Shown piece after piece: positions 35,236 through 46,542 of a DNA stretch of 62,000 nucleotides. A model generated the notes under the pieces. That model had not been told where the DNA came from and made no database searches. It saw only the letters and a program-made list of their open reading frames with translations. Source of the stretch: Neocallimastix lanati (nom. inval.) (lineage: Eukaryota > Neocallimastigomycota > Neocallimastigomycetes > Neocallimastigales > Neocallimastigaceae); NCBI GenBank assembly GCA_016946835.1, contig JACVTC010000188.1, forward strand, positions 1 through 62,000, read 5' to 3'. The position numbers and the translations under genes were made by a program. Each line of letters begins with the position of its first letter. The first letter of the stretch is position 1.

Positions 35236-36471
35236 TTATTCAATTTCTTCAAATATAACTTGATAAAATTCTAATTCAAGAATTGTAAATTCGGAATTTC
35301 CTCCATTAATTTCAAAGTTATTATTTATTCCTGAGAAATACTCGTTGCTTTGAACACAATTAGTACAATTTCCATAACTTAATGAATCTGCCCCAATGTA
35401 AAAAATATTGTTAAAAGATGGTCCATGATTAGAATGATTGTGTAACGCTGCTTTATCTTGAATGACATTATATAATTTACGATTAGATAAAGAAAAACAA
35501 AAGCAATTATTGTCCACGACATCATTATTACCGGAAGTCCATGGTTCATCTGTATAGCCACCAAATCTAGCACCACTTGAGGATTTGATTAAAACTAAAT
35601 TATTAGGAATATTATCACATTTGGAATGAAACATTTGAAGAGAATCTCCATCTTCTGTCATTCTATATTTTAACTTTAAACTTATATTTTTATTTTCTCT
35701 TCCAGGAATTTGTAATAATCTATTTATAATATATTTATTTTCTTCTTCATTTTTAATGATTTGCTTATTTTGAAGTGTTAAATTACGAATTATTTCTTCT
35801 AATTCAATCAATTTAAGTTCATATTTTTTTTCTTTTTCATTTAATTCATCCACTTGAATTTTAATATTATTATTCTCTTTTTCTATTACATTCAATTTAG
35901 ATTCAAAATTTTTGTTTTCATTTTCCAATTCATTTGTTTTATTACATATCATTTCTTGAACATCATCTTTATTACATTCATGCATCTTCAATTTTATTTC
36001 AAATGTGAATAGATTTTTGTAACCTCTAATTTCTCCTTCAATAACAAGATTAAAATATATTTTCTGATTTATATCAGCAATTGAAATCATTCCATCTTCA
36101 AATGAACCTAAAATAAAAAGATAGATTCCTTGAATATCACGATATGGCCTCAACAATATATTATCTTGACTATTAAAATCATCTTCATTCATTTCAACCA
36201 TATAATTAAAGTTAACAATTTTTTTTTCTTCTTGAGCTATTATTCTAATAAAAGGTTTTCCATTAAGTTTCACTAATTGAACTTTAATTGCATAATTTTT
36301 TTTAGAATAAGGCAATACAAATATATTTTCTTCATTTAATTCTTCTTCATCAGGAAATATTATAGTTTCATTATCATTTATTTTAGAATAAGGCAATACA
36401 AATATATTTTCTTCATTTAATTCTTCTTCATCAGGAAATATTATAGTTTCATTATCATTTATTGAAGTCAT
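35236..36471 (-). CDS. TLDc-domain coiled-coil protein, copy 2, with N-terminal duplication
   Basis: The 411-residue protein has the domains of copy 1, but residues 4-30 and 31-57 are an exact tandem repeat of 27 residues (INDNETIIFPDEEELNEENI then FVLPYSK). This is an in-frame 81-bp duplication (about 36462-36382 and 36381-36301) and accounts for the whole length difference. The coiled coil and TLDc domain are otherwise nearly identical to copy 1; one TLDc change is CVQSNEY for CVPSNEY. The frame is intact, so the gene is probably expressed. Same strand as copy 1, about 2 kb downstream of its 5' end. Confidence 0.87.
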   Translation of the reverse strand: MTSINDNETIIFPDEEELNEENIFVLPYSKINDNETIIFPDEEELNEENIFVLPYSKKNYAIKVQLVKLNGKPFIRIIAQEEKKIVNFNYMVEMNEDDFNSQDNILLRPYRDIQGIYLFILGSFEDGMISIADINQKIYFNLVIEGEIRGYKNLFTFEIKLKMHECNKDDVQEMICNKTNELENENKNFESKLNVIEKENNNIKIQVDELNEKEKKYELKLIELEEIIRNLTLQNKQIIKNEEENKYIINRLLQIPGRENKNISLKLKYRMTEDGDSLQMFHSKCDNIPNNLVLIKSSSGARFGGYTDEPWTSGNNDVVDNNCFCFSLSNRKLYNVIQDKAALHNHSNHGPSFNNIFYIGADSLSYGNCTNCVQSNEYFSGINNNFEINGGNSEFTILELEFYQVIFEEIE

Positions 36472-36878
36472 TTTTCTTTTTTTTTAAAATAATAAAAATA
36501 TGATAAAAAAATGATTTTTTTTTTTTTATAAATTTAAATACAAAATCAGATATCTTTTATATTTTTTTTTGTTGGATTTTTCTTTATATATATAATAATA
36601 TTTTATGTCCATAATAATTCATATACAAATATTTATTTTTTTTTTTTTAAAATGATTTAAGGAATTATGAAACAATTATTCTTTTCATTTAGTTTATTCT
36701 TTTTTTCTTTTAAACCAATCATTTTCTTTGTATTTGTCTTTTTTTTATAATTATAAATTATTAAATTTATAAAATATATTAATTAAAAAGAATTCTATAC
36801 TTGAAAATATAAATTAAAGGACATAATTATGTCCTTTAATTTATATTTTTGTCAATTTATTTTAATTTATTATCTTAA

Positions 36879-36911
<33 letters not shown>

Positions 36912-38194
36912 AAATTCTATTATACAATTATAGAAAAAGAAAAAATACAATCATTGTTAAAAAAATGGAATTAAAAATATTATTTTATGTCTTTTTAATT
37001 TTTAATATTTTTTTAAATTTACTTAAATAAATATAAAAAGTATCATAAAAATATTTATTTATTTTTTAAATATCAAACCAATCAGGAAATAAGAAAAATT
37101 ATAATATAAATTATTAATGTAATTGTATATATTTTTAAAAAAAAAATAAATATATATATATATATTATGTCTATTTTACTTCTACTAAAAAAAATAAATT
37201 ATAAATTATCAAAAATAGAATTTTCTAGTTTTTTACCAATACATTTTAAATTAATATATGTGCAGGTAAAATACAAGATTACACTACTCTAGCTTTAATA
37301 CTCTGTAATAATAAATTTAATAATAAGATAAAAATTGTAAATAAATTTTAAATTAAATAATATCTTATATTAAATTAAAATAACAATGTTCTTTTATTAT
37401 TATTATAATTATTTTTATTTTTATTTGTTATTATAATATTATATTTAACTTTTAATTATTTTAAATAAAAAAGAAACTTTTTTATTTTTATATATACACA
37501 TTTATTATTAATTAATAAAGAAGGGGAAAATTAGTAGTAATTAATTATTAAATAGATATATATTATACTACTATTCAATTTTTATTTGATATTAAAATAA
37601 AAATAATAATAAAAAAATTATTTACTCCAAAATAATTAAATATAAACATAAATGAAGTATTAATTCAATAATTTAAATTTAATTATTTATTGGTCTATTG
37701 TTAATTTTAATTATTTTTGAATATATATATATATTTAAATATAAAATAATAACTAAAAAAAAAAAAAAAGAAATAAATATATATAATTAAATAATAAAGA
37801 AAAATTGTAATAAATATATTTAAATATGTAATTAAAAATATATATATATATATATTAAATAAAAATAAATAACAAATAGCTAAATAAATATTTTTTAAAC
37901 AATTTATGAAAGTATATATATAAAAAAAAAAAAAAAAAGAAAAAAACTAAATAAATAAATATTAAATTATTCAGAAAAAAAAATAAATAGAACAAAATAA
38001 ATAGAAATAATAGAAATAATTAAATAAATATATGATTATAAAGGTTACAAAAAAAAACAATAATATATTTTTACAATTAAATATTATTAAATAATTATTT
38101 CAAAAGAAATAATAATATATTTTATTAAAAAATTTTTTATAAAAAAATTTTTTTTTTAATAAATATTTATTAAAGAATATTTATTATTTAATTA
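36472..38194. other. Duplicated upstream flank of TLDc gene 2
   Basis: Matches the flank of gene 1 for about 1.2 kb, then AT repeats. A hairpin formed by AAATATAAATTAAAGGACATAA and its complement sits near 36806-36848. No gene seen. Confidence 0.55.
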
Positions 38195-38395
38195 TTAAAA
38201 AATACGCCACATAAAAAATACGCCACATTGAGAAATACACGATCCCCCATAATTAACTACAATCCTAACCACCATATTATGTAAAAGCCTCTTGTGAGGA
38301 AAACCTGGAAAATGGTCATAGGGCCGGATCGAAACAGGGCCTTATATATGCTAGCCCACATACTAACAACCAGAATAGAACCTTGGTTCGATAAA
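38195..38395 (+). repeat. TLDc-cluster interspersed repeat, copy B (partial)
   Basis: Contains CCACATTGAGAAATACACGAT (matching 44068), TAACCACCATATTATGTAAA and GAAAACCTGGAAAATGGTCA, in the same order as 39338-39405. A tandem ATACGCCACATAAAAA pair starts it. Confidence 0.6.
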
Positions 38396-38944
38396 AAGAT
38401 ATTAAATTATATTTTTAATTCCATTTTTATTATTTATAAATGGACAAAAATATAAATTAAATTAAAAGACATAATTTATATCTTTTAATTTATATTTTTT
38501 TTAATTAATATATTTTGACAAATAAAAAAAAATGATTGGTTTAAAAGAAAAAGGAATAAACTTAATGAAAATAATTATTGTTTTATAATTCCTTAAAAAC
38601 ATTTAAAAAAGAAATGGACATAAAATATTATTATATGGTAATATTTGAGTATTTTTTTGTAAAAAAATAAAATATATCATATTTTTTAATGAAAAGTATT
38701 TAAATATTTTTTTAAATTAAATATTATAATATATTTTATTTACAAAAAATATTAAAATACTTTTTATTAAAATAATAATAAAAAAAAAAAAAATCAATCA
38801 ACCCAATTTATTTTATTTCTATTTTTTATTTTTTAAAAAAAAAAAAAATAATAATCCATTTATATTTATTTTCATATTTATTTATTTATTTACTATTATT
38901 TAAAAGGAAAAAAATGTGGTGAGTTAATTACGAATCAAATTTTA
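38396..38944. other. AT-rich spacer between repeat copies
   Basis: Part is an inverted relic of TLDc upstream flank (GGACATAAAATATTATTAT near 38623). No gene seen. Confidence 0.45.
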
Positions 38945-39420
38945 ATTTAAAAACACGTTCCGAAATGAAAAATTTACAAAATGCAACACCCCTCCCTCCT
39001 CAGGGACAATGGGAATATTGAGGTAGTCACAACCATTTCCGTATGCTTTTCGCATAGGCAGATATTGACTCTGTTGAACATCCTTACTGAGTGTTTAGCA
39101 TGCATATTATTGCTGAGAATTTTTCAAATTACGCTTTTTCTCGGAGCCATCTTGGCATATACATAAATGTCATAAAAATATAATTTAGAAGAATATATCT
39201 ACATGGACATATGAGATCATTTAACCAAAATACTAGTAATTCCCTCTTAAATATCCGGTATTAGCGCAACCCTCTTAATTAGTTCAGTATCTATTTTAAT
39301 AATAATTTATATATAAGAAGAACATAATTAACTGTAATTCTAACCACCATATTCTGTAAAAATCTCTTGTGTGGAAAACCTGGAAAATGGTCATAGGACG
39401 GGATTGAAAATAATATTTTT
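38945..39420 (+). repeat. TLDc-cluster interspersed repeat, copy C (longest)
   Basis: At about 475 bp this is the fullest copy. Its first half matches copies A and F (reverse strand). Its second half matches copy D (TGGCATATACATAAATGTCA, ATATATCTACATGGACA) and copy B (ACCACCATATTCTGTAAAAA, GAAAACCTGGAAAATGGTCA). A 61-codon ORF here (38981-39166) is not kept in the other copies. Confidence 0.65.
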
Positions 39421-39500
39421 AATTCTATTTTTTTATTTAACAATCATTATAATTTTTCTATTTCTATAACCCTATTTATAGAGTATACAATTGAGTTTAA

Positions 39501-39537
<37 letters not shown>

Positions 39538-40316
39538 AAAAAAGATTAAGATAATAAATTAAAATAAATTGGCAAAATTTTATGTTAAAGGACATAAATA
39601 TATCAAATAAAAATTAAACAGCTGAAATTTAAATAAATAAATAAATAATAACAGAGTGTGAATAATTGATAATTAATGAATACCATAATAAAAGAGAGAA
39701 TAATTAATGTTAAAGAAAAAATGAGAATTTTTTATATTAATAATAACTATTCAAAAATAATTAAAATTAACAATAAAATAATAAAATTTAAATTATCATA
39801 TTAATACTTAATAATGAATGTATATATTTAATTAATTATTTTGGAGTAAATTGTTATTTAATTTTTATTATTATTATTTTTTTTAAATATCAAATAAAAA
39901 TTGAATAGCAGTTTAATAGATAATCATTTAATAATTAATTTCTACTAATTTCTCCTCTATTTCTCCTCTATTTATTAATTAATTATAAATGTTTATATAT
40001 ACATTAAAAAAAGTTTCTTTTTTATTAAAAATAATAAAAAGTTAAATATAATACTATAATAACAAATAAAAATAATTATAATTATAATAATAATAAAAGA
40101 ATACTATTATTATTATTAAATACAAGATATTATATATTTAAAAATCTATTTATAGTTGATACCTTATTATGAAATTTATTATTAAAAAATATTAAGGCCA
40201 AAATAGTATAATCTTGTATATTACCTGTACATATATTAATATAAAAGGTATTGATAAAAAATTAGAAATTTCCGATATTTATAACTTATAATATACTTTA
40301 GTATTAGTTAAATAGA

Positions 40317-40368
<52 letters not shown>

Positions 40369-40692
40369 CTAAAATATATATAATAATTTCATAAATAATT
40401 TATATTATAATTTTTCTTATTTCTTGATTGGTTTGATATTTAAAAATATATAAATACTTTTATGACTATATTTTTATATCTATTTTAAGTAAATTTAAAA
40501 AATATAATACATAAAAAATACTTTTAATTCTATTTTTTTATTTAATAATGGACATAAAATATTATTATATATATGTATAAAAGAATACAATAAAAAAAAT
40601 ATAAAAGAAATCTAATTTTGTATTTAAATTATATAAATAAAAAAAATCTTTTTTTTATCATTTTTATTATTTAAAAAAAAAAAAAAAGAAAA
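39421..40692. other. Duplicated upstream flank of TLDc gene 3
   Basis: Reverse-complement relative of the flanks of genes 1, 2 and 4, ending in AT runs just before the ATG. No other gene seen. Confidence 0.55.
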
Positions 40693-41838
40693 ATGTCTTC
40701 AAAGAATGATAATGAAACTTTAAGACTTCCTAGTAAAATAAAATTGAAAGAAGAAAATGAATATGTATTGCCCTATTCTAAAAAAAATTATGCAATTAAA
40801 GTTCAATTATTGAAACTTAATAAAAAATCTTATATTAGAATAATAGCCCAAGAAGAAAAAAAAATAGTTAATTTTAATTATATGATTGAAATGAAACTAA
40901 ATGATTTTATTAATCAAGATAATATATTGTTGAGGCCATATCGTGATATTCAAGGAATCTATAGTTTTATTTTAGGTTCATTTGATGATGGAATGATTTC
41001 AATTGCTGATATAAATCAGAAAATATATTTTAATCTTGTTATTGAAGGAGAAATTAGAGGTTACAAAAATCCATTTACATTTGAAATAAAATTAAAGAAG
41101 CGTGAATGTAATAAGGATGATATTGAAGAAATGATATGTAATAAAACAAATGAATTAGAAATCGAAAACAAAAATTTTGAAACTAAATTGAATGTAATAG
41201 AAGAAGAGAGTAATAATATGAAAATTCAAGTGAATGAGTTAAATGAAAAAGGAAATAAATCTCAACTTAAATTGATTGAATTAGAAGAAATAATACGTAA
41301 TTTAACACTTCAAAATAAGCAAATCATTAAAAATGAAGGAGAAAATAAATATATTAAAAATCGATTATTACAAATTCCTGGAAGAGAAAATAAAAATATA
41401 AGTTTAAAGTTAAAATATAGAATGACAGAAGATGGAGATTCTCTTCAAATGTTTCATTCCAAATGTGATAATATTCCTAATAATTTAGTTTTAATCAAAT
41501 CCTCAAGTGGTGCTAGATTTGGTGGCTATACAGATGAACCATGGACTTCCGGTAATAATGATGTTGTGGACAATAATTGCTTTTGTTTTTCTTTGTCTAA
41601 TCGTAAATTATATAATGTCATTCAAGATAAAGCAGCGTTACACAATCATTCTAATCATGGACCATCTTTTAACAATATTTTTTACATTGGGGCAGATTCA
41701 TTAAGTTATGGAAATTGTACTAATTGTGTTCCAAGCAACGAGTATTTCTCAGGAATAAATAATAACTTTGAAATTAATGGAGGAAATTCCGAATTTACCA
41801 TTCTTGAATTAGAATTTTATCAAGTTATATTTGAATAA
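40693..41838 (+). CDS. TLDc-domain coiled-coil protein, copy 3
   Basis: The 381-residue protein is the only member on the plus strand. Its N-terminal domain is the most diverged of the four (LPSKIKLKEENEYV, KLNKKSYIRI, MKLNDFINQD), and the coiled coil differs at several sites. The TLDc domain (about 236-380) is essentially identical to copy 1. A small change at the 3' end stops the frame three residues early, so the last residues read FYQVIFE without EIE. This identity gradient points to gene conversion of the 3' half. Confidence 0.87.
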   Translation: MSSKNDNETLRLPSKIKLKEENEYVLPYSKKNYAIKVQLLKLNKKSYIRIIAQEEKKIVNFNYMIEMKLNDFINQDNILLRPYRDIQGIYSFILGSFDDGMISIADINQKIYFNLVIEGEIRGYKNPFTFEIKLKKRECNKDDIEEMICNKTNELEIENKNFETKLNVIEEESNNMKIQVNELNEKGNKSQLKLIELEEIIRNLTLQNKQIIKNEGENKYIKNRLLQIPGRENKNISLKLKYRMTEDGDSLQMFHSKCDNIPNNLVLIKSSSGARFGGYTDEPWTSGNNDVVDNNCFCFSLSNRKLYNVIQDKAALHNHSNHGPSFNNIFYIGADSLSYGNCTNCVPSNEYFSGINNNFEINGGNSEFTILELEFYQVIFE

Positions 41839-43097
41839 TTTGAATACTTATTAATAATTTGATAGAAAATAACAATATAATAATTTAATAATTTAATTAA
41901 TTAATTATCTTTAATGGAAAAATAAAGAAAAAAATTTTTTCAATAAAATTGAATAATTATATTTTATCTACTTTTAATTTTTATTTTAAATAAAATTTAG
42001 AAAATTTATAAATTAAAAAAAAAATAAATAAAAATAAAAATAAAAAATAAAATATATCTTATCTACCTATTATAAAAAAAAAAATTAAAATGATGTGATA
42101 AAGCATATTTATTTTGTATAAGTATTATTCACGTATTAAAAGTTATATAAATTTAAGATATTAATATTTTCTTTAAGAATGAATTAAATGAAATAAAAAT
42201 ATATCATAAACTATTATATATAAATAATATATAATATATTTTTTATATATAGTATATATAATTTATGAAATATAGTTTCAAATGAAGAAAAGGCAAGAAA
42301 TATCGAAGAAATCTTGAAGAACTTAGTTATAAGGGAGAAGAAGTTAGAATTTTTATTGCAGATTTTCGAAAACTTTTGGAATCGTTATTTCAAAAATTTT
42401 TTTTGGAAGTCTCTTTTATATAGTTAATATGAAAACATGTATTTAATATATTGAAATATTTATGATCCATCAAATGTATTTTGTATCTATAAATATTATT
42501 ATATTATGTATTCTTAAAAAATAAGCATTTTGCTTCAAAATAAATGAAATTAGTAAATAAACAAAAATTGAGATTTTTATTAATATTTAATAATATTTAA
42601 TTCTACAAAAATATTTTAATATCGTTTGTTACAATAATATATAATATAATATTATTTAATTTTAAAGATATATTTTAAAAAAATTTAAATATTTTTTGTT
42701 AAAATAATAATAAAATATTTAATAATATTTAATTTTAAAAATGCATTTATGTATTTTTTGTTAAAATAATATTTAATAATATTTAATTTTAAAAAAAATA
42801 TTTAAATACTTTTTGTTAAAATAATAAAAAAATAATTTAATAATATTTTATTTTAAAGATATAGTCTGAAATTATTTGTTAAAATAATAATAAAATATTT
42901 AATATTATTTAATTTTAAAGATATATTTTAATATTTTTGTTAGAATAATAATATTATTTAATATCATTTAATTTAATACAAAAAAAAAAAAAAAAAAAAA
43001 AAAAAAGAAAAAGAGAAAAAAAAATTAACTTATTCATATTTATTTCTATTTTTAATTAAAGAAAAAAAATTAACCTATTTATATTTATTTTTATTTT
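41839..43097. other. 3' flank of TLDc gene 3 and AT repeats
   Basis: The first 200 bp match the 3' flanks of the other TLDc genes. 42285-42421 has one short frame with plausible coding composition (RNLEELSYKGEEVRIFIADF onward) that stops and lacks an ATG. 42590-42960 is a string of diverged copies of a 60-bp AT unit. Confidence 0.45.
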
Positions 43098-43520
43098 TAG
43101 AATCTAGTGCGTTTAGCAATCCCTCTTGACATATACATAAATGTCAGAAAAATTACAATTTAGTAGAATATATCTACATGGACACCTGAAATCATGTACC
43201 AAAATGCTAGTTATTCCTTCTTAAATATACAGTACTAGCGAAACATACTCAGTTAATTCTAATAATAATAATATATATTCATAAGGAGGGCATACTTAAC
43301 CTGAAACCTTAACCACCATATTCTGTAAAAATGGGAGAGTTGTATTTCGCCAAGTGTTGTATTGATATAAATGAATGAATAAATAAATAAATAAAATTTC
43401 AAAATAATCTTTTTTTGAATTGTTTTTATTCAATATTAATAATATTTAATTTTATTTATTTATTTAATAATTTTTAATTTGGCAAAATGGTCATAGGGAT
43501 TGAAAATAATATTTTTAATT
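43098..43520 (+). repeat. TLDc-cluster interspersed repeat, copy D, interrupted
   Basis: 43098-43330 matches the second half of copy C. After CTGTAAAAA an insert of about 150 bp (GGGAGAGTTGTATTTCGCCA ... to about 43486) intervenes before AAATGGTCATAGGGATTGAA resumes the match. The insert's start resembles 25458. Confidence 0.6.
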
Positions 43521-43858
43521 CCATTTTTTTTATTTAACAATGATTATATTTTTTCTTTTTCTATAACTGTATAATAAAGTATACAATAGAGTTGAATTAA
43601 AACAAAGAAAAAAAAAAAGGTTTAAGATAATTAATTAAAATAAAATGACAAAATTTTAAATTAAAGGACAAAAATGTATCAAATACAAATTAAACTGCTG
43701 AAATTTATATAAATAAATAAATAAATAATTGAATAATAAATAATAAATAATAAATAATAATAGAGTGCAAATAATTGATAATTAATGAATAACGTAATAA
43801 AAGAGAGAGTAATTAATATTAAAGAAAAAATGAGAATTTTATATTAATAATAACTATA

Positions 43859-43889
<31 letters not shown>

Positions 43890-44349
43890 CAAATTACATA
43901 TTTTAAATGTATTTATTGCAATTTTTGGTTTTTATTTAATTATATATTTAAATATGTTTATTACATTTTTTTATTTATTTAATTATATATTTAATTATTT
44001 AATTATTTATTTATTTATGATTGTATAAAAAATCTTAAAAATGTATGGCTTTATTATAAATTTTATAAGCCACATTGCAAAAGACACGATTGCGAAATGC
44101 ACTAGATTCTAATTATGTCCTTCTTATATAGATTTTATTTTTTATTTTTATTTATACATATATAAATTTAATTTTTTTTTAAAAATTTTCTAAATTTTTT
44201 TAAAAATAATAATTAAAAGTAGATAAAATATAATTATTCAATTATATTAAAAAAAAAAAAAAAAGAAATTGGAATTTCTTTATTTTTTCATTAAAGATAG
44301 TTGATTGATTAAATTATTATATTTCTATTTTCAATTTAATTATAAATAA
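43521..44349. other. AT-rich flank with a repeat fragment (copy E)
   Basis: 44060-44105 carries CCACATTGCAAAAGACACGA and the complement of GTGCATTTCGCAAT, a small piece of the interspersed repeat. The rest is 3' flank of TLDc gene 4 and a short TTTATTA-type array (43725-43760). Confidence 0.5.
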
Positions 44350-45504
44350 TTATTCAATTTCTTCAAATATAACTTGATAAAATTCTAATTCAAGAATGGT
44401 AAATTCGGAATTTCCTCCATTAATTTCAAAGTTATTATTTATTCCTGAGAAATACTCGTTGCTTGGAACACAATTAGTACATTTTCCATAACTTAATGAA
44501 TCTGCCCCAATGTAAAAAATATTGTTAAAAGATGGTCCATGATTAGAATGATTGTGTAACGCTGCTTTATCTTGAATGACATTATATAATTTACGATTAG
44601 ACAAAGAAAAACAAAAGCAATTATTGTCCACGACATCATTATTACCGGAAGTCCATGCTTCATCTGTATAGCCACCAAATCTAGCACCACTTGAGGATTT
44701 GATTAATACTAAATTATTAGGAATATTATCACATTTGGAATGAAACATTTGAAGAGAATCTCCATCTTCTGTCATTCTATATTTTAACTTTAAACAAATA
44801 TTTTTATTTTCTCTTCCAGGAATTTGTAATAATCGATTTTTAATATATTTATTTTCTTCTTCACTTTTAATGATTTGTTTAGATTGAAGTGTTAAATTAC
44901 GTATTATTTCTTCTAATTCAATCAATTTAAGTTTATATTTATTTTCTTTTTCATTTAATTCATTCACTTGAATTTTAATATTATTATTCTCTTTTTCTAT
45001 TACATTCAATTTAGATTCAAAATTTTTGTTTTCATTTTCCAATTCGTTTGTTTTATTACATATCATTTCTTCAATATCATCCTTATTACATTCACGCTTC
45101 TTTAATTTTATTTCAAATGTGAATGGATTTTTGTAACCTCTAATTTCTCCTTCAATAACAAGATTAAAATGTATTTTCTGATTTATATCAGCAATTGAAA
45201 TCTTTCCTTCTTCAAATGATCCTAAAATAAAAAGATAGATTCCTTGAATATCACGATATGGCCTCAACAATATATTATCTTGACTATTAAAATCATCTTC
45301 ATTCATTTCAACCATATAATTAAAATTAACGATTTTCTTTTCTTCTTGAGCTATTATTCTAATAAAAGGCTTTTTATTGAGATTCACTAATTGAACTTTA
45401 ATTGCATAATTTTTTTCAGAGTAATTCAATACAAATATATTTTCTTCATTTAATTCTTCTTCACCAGGAATTATTATAATTTTATTATTATTTTTTGAAG
45501 ACAT
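44350..45504 (-). CDS. TLDc-domain coiled-coil protein, copy 4
   Basis: The 384-residue protein matches copy 1 in layout and ending (IFEEIE). The N-terminus has its own changes (MSSKNNNKIIIIPGEEEL, FVLNYSEKN, GSFEEGKISI), some shared with copy 3 (KKRECNKDDIEEM). The TLDc domain differs only at scattered sites, such as TDEAWTS for TDEPWTS and SYGKCTN for SYGNCTN. Mixed affinities with copies 1 and 3 fit past exchange between copies. Cytosolic, function unknown. Confidence 0.87.
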   Translation of the reverse strand: MSSKNNNKIIIIPGEEELNEENIFVLNYSEKNYAIKVQLVNLNKKPFIRIIAQEEKKIVNFNYMVEMNEDDFNSQDNILLRPYRDIQGIYLFILGSFEEGKISIADINQKIHFNLVIEGEIRGYKNPFTFEIKLKKRECNKDDIEEMICNKTNELENENKNFESKLNVIEKENNNIKIQVNELNEKENKYKLKLIELEEIIRNLTLQSKQIIKSEEENKYIKNRLLQIPGRENKNICLKLKYRMTEDGDSLQMFHSKCDNIPNNLVLIKSSSGARFGGYTDEAWTSGNNDVVDNNCFCFSLSNRKLYNVIQDKAALHNHSNHGPSFNNIFYIGADSLSYGKCTNCVPSNEYFSGINNNFEINGGNSEFTILELEFYQVIFEEIE

Positions 45505-45998
45505 TTTTCTTTTTTTTTTTTTAAAAAAAAAAACAATAAAAATAATGATAGATAAAAGAATTTTTTTTATTAATATAATTTAAATACAAAATTAGTAGGC
45601 TTTTATATTTTTTTTTGAATTATTTTTTATATTTTATGTCCATATTAAATAAATAAAAAAAGAATTAAAAGTATTTTTTAAATCATTTTAATTTAAATGT
45701 GAATATAAAAATATTTATATATTTTTAAATATCAAACCAATCAAGAAATAAGAAAAATTAAAATATATATATATATATGCCAATTTAACCAATGCTAAAG
45801 TTTATTATAAAATATCAATAAAGGAAATTTCTAATTTTTTTGCTAGTACTTTTTAAATTAATATATGTACAGGTAAAATACAAGATTATACCATTTTGGC
45901 CTTAATACTTTCTAATAATAAATTTAATAATAAGATATCAATTATAAATAGATTTTAAATTAAATAATATTATATAATTAATTAAAATAATAATATTC

Positions 45999-46032
<34 letters not shown>

Positions 46033-46309
46033 ATTATAATTATTTTTAATTGTAATTATAATATCATATTTAACTTTTTATTGCTTTAAATAAAAAAGAA
46101 ACTTTTTTAATTGTATATATACATATTTATAATTAATTAATAAATAGAGGGGGGGATTAGTAGAAATTAATTATTAAATAGATATCTATAAAATTATTAT
46201 TCAATTTTTATTTGAAATTTAAAAAAAAAAAATAAATAAATAAATAAAAAATAAAAATAAAAATAAAAGAATATTTTACATCAAAATAATTAATAAGATA
46301 TATATATAA
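45505..46309. other. Duplicated upstream flank of TLDc gene 4
   Basis: Collinear with the upstream flanks of genes 1-3 (ATATGTACAGGTAAAATACA near 45860; TAGATATCTATA near 46175). No further gene. Confidence 0.55.
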
Positions 46310-46450
46310 TTTGCATATCAGATCGCCATTGTTTAAAAATCAGTAAAGCTGTCCAAAAGGGACAATATTTGCCTATATGAAAATGTGTGAATTTCTATAT
46401 ATTACTACTGCCCCTGAGGGAGGCTGAAACCAAGGGTGGTACACATTGGA
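46310..46450 (-). repeat. TLDc-cluster interspersed repeat, copy F (short)
   Basis: The reverse strand reads TTTCAGCCTCCCTCAGGGGC, TTTTCATATAGGCAAATATT and GCTTTACTGATTTTTA, parallel to copy C; GGAGGCTGAAACCAAGGGTG matches copy A. Confidence 0.55.
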
Positions 46451-46508
46451 AATAAAAAAAATAAAAAAAATAATTTTTTTAATTGAACTCTCTTATATAA
46501 TTATTGAA

Positions 46509-46542
<34 letters not shown>

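Noticed and set aside
38981-39166. 61-codon ORF
   Set aside because: Lies in an interspersed repeat; related copies do not keep the frame.
42285-42421. Short frame NLEELSYKGEEVRIF, possibly a Gag remnant
   Set aside because: Too short and without start or partner motif; similarity to capsid regions is only suggestive.
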